Origin: Fusicatenibacter_A intestinipullorum
GTDB taxonomy: Bacteria > Bacillota > Negativicutes > Acidaminococcales > Acidaminococcaceae
Assembly (NCBI GenBank): GCA_019117495.1
Contig: DWZP01000028.1
Location: 8,834-72,833, forward strand
Reading direction: 5' to 3'
Length of the DNA: 64,000 nucleotides
The notes under the pieces are model-generated. The model was not told where the DNA came from and ran no database searches. It saw nothing but the letters and a program-made list of their open reading frames with translations. The position numbers and the translations under genes were made by a program. Positions 1 through 6,974 of this stretch are shown in pieces; within the stretch, counting starts at the first letter, position 1, and every line of letters starts with the position of its first letter.

Positions 1-652
1 TCATCTGGCGCACCAGCGTAGCATTAATTTTTGCATCGGCAGGCTCAATGGCCAAATCGTGCATCTCGGCGCCGGTATCGCTTATTGCTACTAAATGGCT
101 GTCAATTTCAAAATCACGCTGTTTGTCGCTTACGTCAACAGGGGCAACAACCCTTACCATAGCGTCAAGGCGGTGCCCTGCGCCGCGTACCTGCACCGTC
201 TGCGGCGAAACATCCTGCTTGCTGAGTGCGTAATCGTTGGCAGGCAGGCCTATAACAACGGTTTCAACCGGCATGGTGCGTTCGCTTATTTTATCAAGAT
301 AAACGTAAATATTATTCGGGTAAACTTCTACAACCTGCCCTTCCGGGAACTGGGCATGCACCGGCAGATACTGCTGCCCCACGTCGCGCCCGTCGCAGTC
401 GATATAGGCAATAACTTCTTTTTCCGTTACGCCGCCCAAAAGGCTGCGCTGGCCGCTTACCTTAACTTTAATGTTATCGGGCGCATTAAGCACAACCATG
501 TTTTCGGCAACATTGCGCTGCTGCAGCTTAACCACAAAATCGCGTTCAATTACCGGGTTCTGCTCGCTCATAACATACAGCCACAATCCGCAGGCCACTA
601 TCAGGGTGACGATACGCGGAATTAAATTCTCACGTTCAAAAAACTGCTTCAC
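1..652 (-). CDS. cdaR: YbbR-domain protein CdaR (3' part outside window)
   Basis: Membrane-anchored YbbR-repeat protein, known in Firmicutes as the partner and regulator of the diadenylate cyclase CdaA. The GTG start at 652-650 overlaps the cdaA stop by four bases (GTGA), so the two are translationally coupled. The visible 217 residues begin with a short basic stretch (VKQFFEREN), then one membrane segment at about residues 11-30 (IPRIVTLIVACGLWLYVM). Extracytoplasmic beta-rich YbbR repeats follow, with blocks such as VKVSGQRSLLGGV and VQVRGAGHRLDAM. The gene is open at the window edge, so the C-terminal repeats and stop are not seen. The assignment rests on gene order as much as on the repeats. 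Confidence 0.88.
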   Translation of the reverse strand, partial: MKQFFERENLIPRIVTLIVACGLWLYVMSEQNPVIERDFVVKLQQRNVAENMVVLNAPDNIKVKVSGQRSLLGGVTEKEVIAYIDCDGRDVGQQYLPVHAQFPEGQVVEVYPNNIYVYLDKISERTMPVETVVIGLPANDYALSKQDVSPQTVQVRGAGHRLDAMVRVVAPVDVSDKQRDFEIDSHLVAISDTGAEMHDLAIEPADAKINATLVRQM

Positions 653-1491
653 TTTTTGTCACCTCTTAAATCACGGATTTTTTCACGGAGCATCTGTTTA
701 AAATCGGCTTTGGGCCGTGTAATGGAAGCCTTTAAAAACTCTTTTACGTCGTCGGCCGTTAAATAACGCTGCAAAGTGCCGTTGCGCGCCAGCGAGATGG
801 TGCCGGTTTCTTCGCTTACAACAAGAATTACCGCGTCGGACTGTTCGGAGATGCCAAGCGCTGCCCTGTGGCGCGTGCCGAGCTCCTGGCTGAGATTGCG
901 CATTTCCGTCAGCGGCAAAAGGCAGCTTGCGGCAGCAATGCGGTTGCCGCGGATAATTACCGCGCCGTCATGCAGCGGGGTATCTTTTTCAAAAATATTT
1001 AAAAGCAGGCTGTCGCTGATAAGGCCGTCAATGGCAACGCCGGTTTCAATGCGTTCTTCAAGCCCTATCTCGCGTTCAATAACAATCAGCGCGCCTATTT
1101 TGCGGCGGCCCATTACAATGGCGGCCGAAGTGATGGAGTTAACCATTTCGTCCACTTCGTACTCGTCAAGCTCGCCGTGCTTGCGGAAAAGCCTGCCGCG
1201 GCCAATCTGCTCCAGCGCGCGGCGCAGCTCCGGCTGAAAAACTATCGGCAGTGCAACAATAAGCACCGTCATGCTTTTCTCCAGCACCCAGCTGATAACA
1301 TGCAGATTAAGCCAGCGGCTTATAAACATAATGGCGCCCAAAGTTAAAAGGCCCTTTACAAGCACCGCGGCTCTTGTGTTTTTCAGCATTAAGTATATTC
1401 TGAAAAGAAAATACGCCACCACCAAAATATCTATAACATCAAGGATGCCGATGGTTTTGATGAGGCTGTTAATATTAGTCAGCAAAAACAT
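649..1491 (-). CDS. cdaA: diadenylate cyclase CdaA
   Basis: Makes cyclic di-AMP from two ATP at the membrane; c-di-AMP controls potassium, osmotic and cell-wall balance. Three hydrophobic helices occupy about residues 10-75. The DisA_N/DAC catalytic domain follows, with the signature DGA in LHDGAVIIRGN and the RHR motif in GTRHRAALGISEQSD. I start at the ATG at 1491 because the resulting N-terminus (MFLLTNINSLI...LDVIDILVVAY) matches the family. An in-frame ATG at 1539 would add 16 residues. Neither start has a strong ribosome site. The stop is coupled to cdaR, the usual cdaA-cdaR(-glmM) order; glmM would be expected just beyond the window edge. Confidence 0.95.
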   Translation of the reverse strand: MFLLTNINSLIKTIGILDVIDILVVAYFLFRIYLMLKNTRAAVLVKGLLTLGAIMFISRWLNLHVISWVLEKSMTVLIVALPIVFQPELRRALEQIGRGRLFRKHGELDEYEVDEMVNSITSAAIVMGRRKIGALIVIEREIGLEERIETGVAIDGLISDSLLLNIFEKDTPLHDGAVIIRGNRIAAASCLLPLTEMRNLSQELGTRHRAALGISEQSDAVILVVSEETGTISLARNGTLQRYLTADDVKEFLKASITRPKADFKQMLREKIRDLRGDKK

Positions 1492-1631
1492 CACCCATTT
1501 CTTAAATACTGCTACATTAGTTATTATATCAAACTGCAAGTTTATATTCTATGCCCGCGGCATATATTTTTAAATTTTTTCGCAAAGCTGAAATTTTTCT
1601 GCCGCACAGTGCATAAACGGGCTTTACAAAC

Positions 1632-1660
1632 TTGCCATTTGCCGCAAAATACATTAAAAT
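1632..1660 (+). promoter_or_regulatory. sigma-70-type promoter of uracil permease gene
   Basis: TTGCCA (1632-1637), a 17-bp spacer and TAAAAT (1655-1660) lie 35 bp upstream of the uraA start. I see no PyrR-type anti-terminator in the short leader. Confidence 0.6.
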
Positions 1661-1695
1661 ATTACAGGCTATAAAATAGAAAAGAGGTTATGTGC

Positions 1696-2946
1696 ATGGA
1701 AAGAAAAATTATCCAAGTTGAAGAACGTCCGCCCCTTGCGCTGAACATTCCGCTCAGCATACAGCATTTGTTTGCCATGTTCGGCTCAACGGTGCTCGTT
1801 CCGTTTTTGTTTAACGTAAGCCCTACAACCTGCCTGTTTATGAACGGTATCGGCACGCTGCTGTATCTGTTCATCACCAAAGGCCGCATCCCTTCCTATC
1901 TCGGTTCCAGCTTTGCTTTTATTTCCCCTGTTCTGGCAATTATGGCAACAAGCAGCTACCATGATGCGCAGTCCGGCTTTATTGTGTTCGGTATTATTTT
2001 CATTTTGTTTTCCGCACTTATTAAAGCTACCGGCACCGGCTGGATTGACGTTATCTTCCCTCCCGCGTGCATGGGCGCCATTATTGCGGTTATCGGCCTT
2101 GAACTTGCGCCGACCGCTGCTTCCATGGCCGGGCTGACGGGCGAAAACATTAATCCCGACCACATTATTGTTTCTATGTTTACCCTTTGCGTTACCATTA
2201 TCGGTTCCGTCGCTTTCCGCGGATTCCTTGCCATTATACCGGTACTGTTCGGCGTTATCTGCGGCTACATTCTGGCACTGTTCATGGGCCTTGTTGATTT
2301 AACCCCCGTTATTAACGCACCGTGGTTCCAGCTTCCGCACTTTTACAGCCCCGTATTTAATCTGGATGCCATTTTGATTATCGCCCCTGCGGCACTGGTT
2401 GTACTGGCAGAGCATATCGGCCATCTGGTTGTTACAGGCAATATTGTTGACCGCAACCTCATTAAAGACCCGGGCCTTTCCCGTTCTCTCTTTGCAGACG
2501 GCTGCTCCAACATTTTATCCGGCTTCTTCGGTGCAACGCCTAACACCACCTACGGCGAAAACATCGGCGTTATGGCCATTACCAAGGTTTACAGCGTATG
2601 GGTTATCGGCGGTGCTGCAGTATTTGCCATTCTGCTTTCCTTCATCGGCAAGCTCTCCGAGCTGATTCACAGCATTCCCGTACCGGTTATGGGCGGCGTG
2701 TGCATCCTGCTGTTCGGCGTTATTGCGGCCAGCGGCCTGCGCGTACTGGTAGAAAGCAAGGTTGATTACAGCAAATCTTCCAATCTTGTTATGACTGCCG
2801 TTATTATGATTATCGGCCTGTCCGGCGCCAAACTTACCTTCGGCACCATCAGCGTACAGGGCATGGTTCTGGCAACATTGGTTGCAATCCTGCTCAGCGT
2901 TACCTTTAAAATTCTCGACCGCCTCGGATTTTTGAACCATATTTAA
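1696..2946 (+). CDS. uraA: uracil permease, NCS2 family
   Basis: Inner-membrane nucleobase:proton symporter taking up uracil for pyrimidine salvage. About 416 residues, the normal NCS2 size, almost entirely hydrophobic with 12-14 predicted membrane segments. Family landmarks are the N-terminal ERPPLALNIPLSIQHLFAMF block, the central VVLAEHIGHL segment carrying the substrate-contacting Glu and His, and the TTYGENIGVMAITKVYS block. An in-frame ATG lies at 1690, but the AAAGAGG ribosome site (1681-1687) is spaced better for the ATG at 1696. It is a single-gene plus-strand unit, with an antisense RNA promoter starting 11 bp after its stop. Xanthine specificity is less likely given the close match to UraA/PyrP. 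Confidence 0.93.
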   Translation: MERKIIQVEERPPLALNIPLSIQHLFAMFGSTVLVPFLFNVSPTTCLFMNGIGTLLYLFITKGRIPSYLGSSFAFISPVLAIMATSSYHDAQSGFIVFGIIFILFSALIKATGTGWIDVIFPPACMGAIIAVIGLELAPTAASMAGLTGENINPDHIIVSMFTLCVTIIGSVAFRGFLAIIPVLFGVICGYILALFMGLVDLTPVINAPWFQLPHFYSPVFNLDAILIIAPAALVVLAEHIGHLVVTGNIVDRNLIKDPGLSRSLFADGCSNILSGFFGATPNTTYGENIGVMAITKVYSVWVIGGAAVFAILLSFIGKLSELIHSIPVPVMGGVCILLFGVIAASGLRVLVESKVDYSKSSNLVMTAVIMIIGLSGAKLTFGTISVQGMVLATLVAILLSVTFKILDRLGFLNHI

Positions 2947-2956
2947 TACACAGAAT

Positions 2957-2984
2957 TTGACTTTAATGCCATATTTGCTATAAT
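2957..2984 (+). promoter_or_regulatory. promoter of antisense RNA 1
   Basis: TTGACT (2957-2962), a 16-bp spacer and TATAAT (2979-2984). The same promoter (TTGACT-16-TATAAT, followed by AATTATAGAAAAACAAA) recurs at 40788-40815 ahead of the second module. It is the strongest-looking promoter in this intergenic region and faces the toxin gene. Confidence 0.75.
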
Positions 2985-2990
2985 AATTAT

Positions 2991-3097
2991 AGAAAAACAA
3001 ACGGCTGCCGATAGACGGTCAGCCGCAAATTAGTAGATTATTAAAGAAATAATCGCCCAAGTTTGTCAGGCTGCGGGCGGTTATTTCTGTTTATTGG
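2991..3097 (+). ncRNA. putative antitoxin antisense RNA 1 (type I TA, RatA-like arrangement)
   Basis: A predicted transcript starting near 2991, convergent with the toxin gene at 3081-3179. It contains a hairpin GGCTG-CCG-ATAGA-CGG-T-CAGCC at 3003-3024. It ends at a 13-bp stem (GAAATAATCGCCC with GGGCGGTTATTTC, about 3051-3092) that can act as terminator on both strands. The RNA would overlap the 3' end of the toxin mRNA, as RatA does with txpA in Bacillus. The 5' part, including the hairpin, is almost identical to the second copy at 40822. The RNA boundaries are inferred, not measured. Confidence 0.6.
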
Positions 3098-3179
3098 AGA
3101 AATCTTTTCCCAAGGAGTATCCAAGGGTAAAAACTGCTATTGTATAACCTACAATGGCTATAAACGACAGAATATCCAC
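3081..3179 (-). CDS. small membrane peptide, putative type I toxin, copy 1
   Basis: A 32-residue peptide from a GTG start (3179-3177) with a strong ribosome site GGGAGGAG 5 nt upstream. It is one hydrophobic helix (residues 3-23, ILSFIAIVGYTIAVFTLGY), then a short charged tail LGKDFSNKQK. A paralogue lies at 40921-41016 and shares GYTI-VF--GY-LGKD. The size, single membrane span, basic tail, long structured leader and convergent antisense RNA all fit type I toxins of the holin-like/TxpA kind. The leader carries CCCTTCG about 50 nt upstream, perfectly complementary to CGAAGGG, which overlaps the ribosome site. No toxicity evidence can be had from sequence; a regulatory membrane peptide is the alternative. 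Confidence 0.65.
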   Translation of the reverse strand: MDILSFIAIVGYTIAVFTLGYSLGKDFSNKQK

Positions 3180-3306
3180 GTTTACTCCTCCCTTCGCCGG
3201 AAATTTCAATCTACAAAAACAAATTGATTTCTATATAAACGAAGGGTCACAGTCCCTTCAGAGAAGGGCTAACCGCCTACCGTTATGGCAGCACATTTGC
3301 CTGCTT

Positions 3307-3335
3307 ATTTTAACAGATAAATATAAAACTGTAAA
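3307..3335 (-). promoter_or_regulatory. promoter of toxin mRNA 1
   Basis: On the minus strand TTTACA (3335-3330), a 17-bp spacer (GTTTTATATTTATCTGT) and TAAAAT (3312-3307). Predicted start is near 3300, giving a leader of about 120 nt. The same promoter is conserved at 41130-41158 in copy 2. Confidence 0.65.
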
Positions 3336-3438
3336 GAAATATATTTTATGTAATTTTGCTTATGTCAATCACTTTTGCCCGTACTGCGGGTACCGGTTAA
3401 ACACAAGCGCAAGCATTAATTTAACTGCCAAACTACTC

Positions 3439-3476
3439 AATAAAGCACAAAAGCGGCGGCATCAGCCGTCGCTTTT
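3439..3476 (-). terminator. intrinsic terminator of the psd-pssA-glycosyltransferase unit
   Basis: On the minus strand AAAAGCGACGGC-TGAT-GCCGCCGCTTTT followed by GTGCTTTATT, 48 bp past the glycosyltransferase stop. A second hairpin (AACGCCC/GGGCGTT) lies at about 3500-3520. Confidence 0.6.
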
Positions 3477-3523
3477 GTTTTGCGTATCGTATTCTTTTTT
3501 AACGCCCTCAGGCGGGGCGTTTA

Positions 3524-4804
3524 CTACTTTTTTGGGAATACCACCTGTTTAGGTCCGAATTCTGCATTTTTAGGCACCAGCACTTCATCAAATTTGATGT
3601 TGCGGGTATGCAGCGTATGGCTCCATTCATGGTCATGCCTGTGCAGGAAACCGATAAACGAAATGGGAATCCAGCTGTAAATAAACAGCGGGTACAGCAG
3701 AAGATACAGCCACGATTTAAACGAAGCGCGTATTTTCCAAAGTACAATTACCGGGAACACATACTGCCCGATACCAATCAGCGTCCATACCTCAACCGGC
3801 AGAATGGAATAAAGCACGTTTGTATAGAACGGATAGTACATATAAATATAGCTGCAAATTACATAAAAGGTAGAAAGCAGCAAAAAGTACGGCTGGAACA
3901 AATGCAGGATGCCGTCCAGCATAATCGGGTTGCGCTCTTTAATGCCTTTTTTAAACAGCTTGCCGATATAGCGGCTGCCTACGTCAAACTGGCCCTGCGC
4001 CCAGCGTTTGCGCTGATTCCAGGACTGCATGAAGGTCAGCGGCTTTTCATCGTAAACAATAGCGTCATGCGCCCAGGTTGTCGGTATGCCCTCCAGAATC
4101 GCCTTCATGGTAAATTCCATATCTTCCGTCAGGCAGGTTGCGCCCCAGCCATAGCGGCGCAGAATATCGGTGGAAATGCACATGCCCGTGCCGCCGAGGC
4201 AGCTGGACAGGCCGATATTGTATTTTGCCAGATGGTATACATGGTTAATAACCCAGAAAGCAATCGAGAAAGTACCGGAAATCCAGGTATCGTTAGGATT
4301 TTTAGAATCAAGGTAACCCTGAATAAGGCGCTCGCCGTTGCAGAGGCGGCTGTTCATTTCCTTTAAAAAGTCGGGGTGTACGAGGTTATCGGCGTCAAAA
4401 ACGCACACGGCATCATACTGACGTTCCATTTTGAACAGACGGTTAAACATCCAGTCCATGGCATAGCCTTTGCCCTTTTCGGTGTCATTAAAACGCTCAT
4501 GCACCTGTGCACCGGCTTTGCGTGCCACTTCGGCAGTTTTGTCGGTGCAGTTGTCGGCAACAACAAAAATATCATACAGTTTGTCAGAGTAATTCAGCAA
4601 ATGCAGGTTTTCTACCAAAGCGCCTATAACGCGTTCTTCGTTATGCGCGCAGACAACCATGGCAAAAGTATGCTTTTCTTCATAAACCTTTTTGTCTTTT
4701 TTGCGGTAAACCAGCCCGAAGAACGAAAGCGTAAAATAATAAATGGTAAAAAATACGATTAACAGCTGGAGAGGAATCATTATTATATCAAAATACGTTG
4801 TCAT
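3524..4804 (-). CDS. membrane glycosyltransferase family 2 (processive type)
   Basis: Inverting GT2 enzyme of 426 residues with the cellulose/poly-N-acetylglucosamine synthase layout. One N-terminal membrane segment (about 8-32) is followed by a GT-A catalytic domain and then 3-4 membrane segments from about residue 300. Catalytic landmarks are CAHNEERVIGALVENL (nucleotide-sugar binding), FDADN (DxD), TEDMEFT (catalytic TED) and the processivity box QRKRWAQGQ. It is the last gene after psd and pssA, 24 bp downstream of pssA, with its own ribosome site GAGGAG. Substrate and product cannot be read from the sequence; a cell-surface glycan or glycolipid is likely. Confidence 0.85.
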   Translation of the reverse strand: MTTYFDIIMIPLQLLIVFFTIYYFTLSFFGLVYRKKDKKVYEEKHTFAMVVCAHNEERVIGALVENLHLLNYSDKLYDIFVVADNCTDKTAEVARKAGAQVHERFNDTEKGKGYAMDWMFNRLFKMERQYDAVCVFDADNLVHPDFLKEMNSRLCNGERLIQGYLDSKNPNDTWISGTFSIAFWVINHVYHLAKYNIGLSSCLGGTGMCISTDILRRYGWGATCLTEDMEFTMKAILEGIPTTWAHDAIVYDEKPLTFMQSWNQRKRWAQGQFDVGSRYIGKLFKKGIKERNPIMLDGILHLFQPYFLLLSTFYVICSYIYMYYPFYTNVLYSILPVEVWTLIGIGQYVFPVIVLWKIRASFKSWLYLLLYPLFIYSWIPISFIGFLHRHDHEWSHTLHTRNIKFDEVLVPKNAEFGPKQVVFPKK

Positions 4805-4828
4805 AAAAGGCTCCTCGCTTCACACTAA

Positions 4829-5506
4829 TCACTGCTTATGCAGTGCTTTAACATAAACCGCATTGATGATGCCGATAAGCGTATAGGTAAACATAATTAC
4901 AAACGGCCAGCCTTCCGGGCGCAGGTAAAAAATGTACGCGCCAATGGCAAGCCCGATAATAACGGGAACTTTAAAAAGCGGGTTGCCCTTGCCCTTAAAA
5001 TCCGGATAACGGATGGTGCTGTACAAAATGCAGCCGATAACAAAGGTCAGTACGGCAACATAGCTCTGCGGCACGTCATAGCCGGAAAGCACGAACGCAG
5101 CCAGAACGCAGGCACCGCCGGGAATAGGCATGCCCTGAAAATAACCGTGGATAACATCGGCATTAATGTTAAAACGCGCCAGGCGCAAAGCGCCCCATAC
5201 CGGAAACAGCGCAGCAATAAGCTGGCCCCAGATGCCGAAATCGGTCATGCCGTAATAGTACATCATTACGGCCGGCGCAACGCCGAACGAACAAACATCG
5301 CAAAGAGAATCCATCTCGACGCCGAACTTGCCTGCCACGCCGAGCGCCCTTGCCGCACGCCCGTCGCAGGCATCAACGGCAACAGCCAGAATAATGTATA
5401 TTGCCGCCCATTCAAAATTGCCGGCAACAGATTCAAAAATAGAAAGAACGCCTAAAATCAAGTTAGTACCGCTGATACTGTTAGGTATTATACGACGGTA
5501 TTCCAT
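4829..5506 (-). CDS. pssA: CDP-diacylglycerol-serine O-phosphatidyltransferase
   Basis: Transfers phosphatidyl from CDP-diacylglycerol to L-serine to give phosphatidylserine at the inner membrane. 225 residues with 6-7 hydrophobic segments. It carries the CDP-alcohol phosphotransferase signature D-x2-DG-x2-AR-x8-G-x3-D-x3-D, visible as DACDGRAARALGVAGKFGVE followed by MDSLCD. The ATG at 5506 overlaps the psd stop by one base, so the two consecutive steps of phosphatidylethanolamine synthesis are translationally coupled. The size fits the Bacillus-type integral membrane PssA rather than the larger E. coli enzyme. Confidence 0.93.
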   Translation of the reverse strand: MEYRRIIPNSISGTNLILGVLSIFESVAGNFEWAAIYIILAVAVDACDGRAARALGVAGKFGVEMDSLCDVCSFGVAPAVMMYYYGMTDFGIWGQLIAALFPVWGALRLARFNINADVIHGYFQGMPIPGGACVLAAFVLSGYDVPQSYVAVLTFVIGCILYSTIRYPDFKGKGNPLFKVPVIIGLAIGAYIFYLRPEGWPFVIMFTYTLIGIINAVYVKALHKQ

Positions 5507-6135
5507 CAGTCCATGACCCTCCCGATTATGGATTTACCGCCGGTGACGGCATCTCCTTTTTTTACAAGTATTTCTACATTTTTTGGCAGCACAAGCTCGG
5601 TGCTGGAGCCAAATTTAATCATGCCGTAGCACTCGCCCTGCGCAAGGTTATGCCCCAGCGTAACCCACGACACAATGCGGCGTGCCAGAAGGCCTGCCAC
5701 CTGAATGACAAGCACTTTCATCTTATCGTTTTCCACGCCAATGGCATGGCGTTCGTTTTCAAACGAAGCGTTTTTTTCGTATGCCGGCACAAACTGCCCG
5801 CAGGTATAACGCTGATATTTAATTTCGCCGCTGACGGGGCTGCGGTTAACATGTACGTTAAAAACAGAAAGGAAAATCGTTACCTTAACGGCTTCTTCAT
5901 TAAGATATTCTTCGTCGTAAAAATCCTCCACGCCCATTACCGTTCCGTCTGCCGGAGAATAAATTACCGAAGTGTCCTGCTCCGTAACGCGTTTTGGATT
6001 GCGGAAAAAATACGCAAAATATGCCGTAAGAACCAGGAAGGGAATGCACCAAATGATGCCCGCGCCATACCATACCGCAAGCGCCACTGCCAGGCTGCCG
6101 AGTATGAACGGGTAACCATCTTTTACTATCGTCAT
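5506..6135 (-). CDS. psd: phosphatidylserine decarboxylase proenzyme
   Basis: Decarboxylates phosphatidylserine to phosphatidylethanolamine. 209 residues, the short archaeal/Bacteroides-like Psd form. Self-cleavage occurs at Gly-Ser in MIKFGSSTELVLP, where the serine becomes the pyruvoyl cofactor. Two N-terminal membrane segments (about 10-45) hold it in the membrane. FNVHVNRSPVSGEI carries the conserved HxNRxPxxG block. The ATG at 6135 follows AAAGGAG. First gene of the psd-pssA-glycosyltransferase unit; a promoter at 6198-6226 sits just upstream. Confidence 0.93.
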   Translation of the reverse strand: MTIVKDGYPFILGSLAVALAVWYGAGIIWCIPFLVLTAYFAYFFRNPKRVTEQDTSVIYSPADGTVMGVEDFYDEEYLNEEAVKVTIFLSVFNVHVNRSPVSGEIKYQRYTCGQFVPAYEKNASFENERHAIGVENDKMKVLVIQVAGLLARRIVSWVTLGHNLAQGECYGMIKFGSSTELVLPKNVEILVKKGDAVTGGKSIIGRVMD

Positions 6136-6159
6136 TGCTGCTCCTTTCTATTCATCTGC

Positions 6160-6200
6160 AAAAAAATAATATGATGAACTCATTTATTCATCATATTATT
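6160..6200 (-). terminator. intrinsic terminator after wecG
   Basis: On the minus strand a perfect 14-bp stem (AATAATATGATGAA / TTCATCATATTATT, arms 6187-6200 and 6165-6178) with an 8-nt loop, then TTTTTT. Its upstream arm overlaps the -10 box of the psd promoter, so the terminator and the next promoter are interlocked. Confidence 0.8.
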
Positions 6201-6226
6201 ATAGTATAGGTATTTCCTTTTGTCTA
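6198..6226 (-). promoter_or_regulatory. psd promoter
   Basis: On the minus strand TAGACA (6226-6221), a 17-bp spacer and TATAAT (6203-6198). The predicted start falls inside the downstream arm of the wecG terminator hairpin. Confidence 0.6.
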
Positions 6227-6231
6227 CCAAA

Positions 6232-6963
6232 TTATTTACTTTGTAACACTTTAATTACAAACTGCGGCAGCACCATCATGCGCCCTATGCGGCTCGGCTG
6301 CTTGTAAAGGCGGAACAGCCATTCCAGCGATGCTTTCTGCATCCACAGCGGCGCGCGCTCCATTTTTCCTGCAAGCACATCAAAGCTGCCGCCCACGCCC
6401 ATTAAAACCTGCGGCTTCAGTTCGCTGCGGAAGCGCACCAGCCAGTTTTCCTGCTTAGGTGCGCCCAGTGCCGCAAAAAGCATGTCCGCACCGCTTGCGT
6501 TAATTTCGGCAATAATTTCTTCGTTTTCGGCTTCGGTAAAATAACCGTTGCGGCAGCCTGCCACTTTAAGCCCCGGCGCCACCAGTAAAAGCTTGTCGCG
6601 CGCGGCTTCGGCAATGCCAGGCGCAGCGCCGAAGAAAAATACTTTATAGCCTTTTTTTGCCGAAAGTTTTGCCAGCTCCACAAATAAATCGCAGCCTGCC
6701 ACACGCTCCGGCACATTATGCCCCAGCTTGCGCCCGGCCCAAACGGTACCGGCGCCGTCTGCCAGCACCAAATCGGCATTTTGGCAGACTATTTTTTTAT
6801 ATTCCGCATCTTTCTGGCACATCATAATAATTTCCGCATTGGCGGTAACCACGAAAGTCTGCTTTTTATTTTTTACCTGCGAATTTAAAAAGTTAACCGC
6901 GCCGTCCATTGTATATGGGTAAACCGGCACATCAAGCACATAAAACGGTTTTATTTTTTCCAT
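6232..6963 (-). CDS. WecG/TagA/CpsF family glycosyltransferase
   Basis: GT26 enzyme that adds N-acetylmannosamine or a related sugar to a lipid-linked precursor in surface glycan synthesis. 243 residues, normal size. Conserved blocks are TANAEIIMMCQKD near residue 41, DLVLADGAGTVWAGRKLG, the Rossmann-like YKVFFFGAAPGIAEAA and the C-terminal LGAPKQENWLVRFR. Its ATG is 11 bp after the prfC stop with AAAGGAC as ribosome site, so the two genes are probably co-transcribed. Whether it serves teichoic acid-like, O-antigen or enterobacterial-common-antigen-like synthesis cannot be told here. Confidence 0.88.
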   Translation of the reverse strand: MEKIKPFYVLDVPVYPYTMDGAVNFLNSQVKNKKQTFVVTANAEIIMMCQKDAEYKKIVCQNADLVLADGAGTVWAGRKLGHNVPERVAGCDLFVELAKLSAKKGYKVFFFGAAPGIAEAARDKLLLVAPGLKVAGCRNGYFTEAENEEIIAEINASGADMLFAALGAPKQENWLVRFRSELKPQVLMGVGGSFDVLAGKMERAPLWMQKASLEWLFRLYKQPSRIGRMMVLPQFVIKVLQSK

Positions 6964-6974
6964 AATTTTGTCCT

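Noticed and set aside
3154..3552. 132-codon plus-strand reading frame over the toxin leader
   Set aside because: It is antisense to the conserved toxin leader and promoter; residue content is not protein-like and copy 2 has no matching frame.
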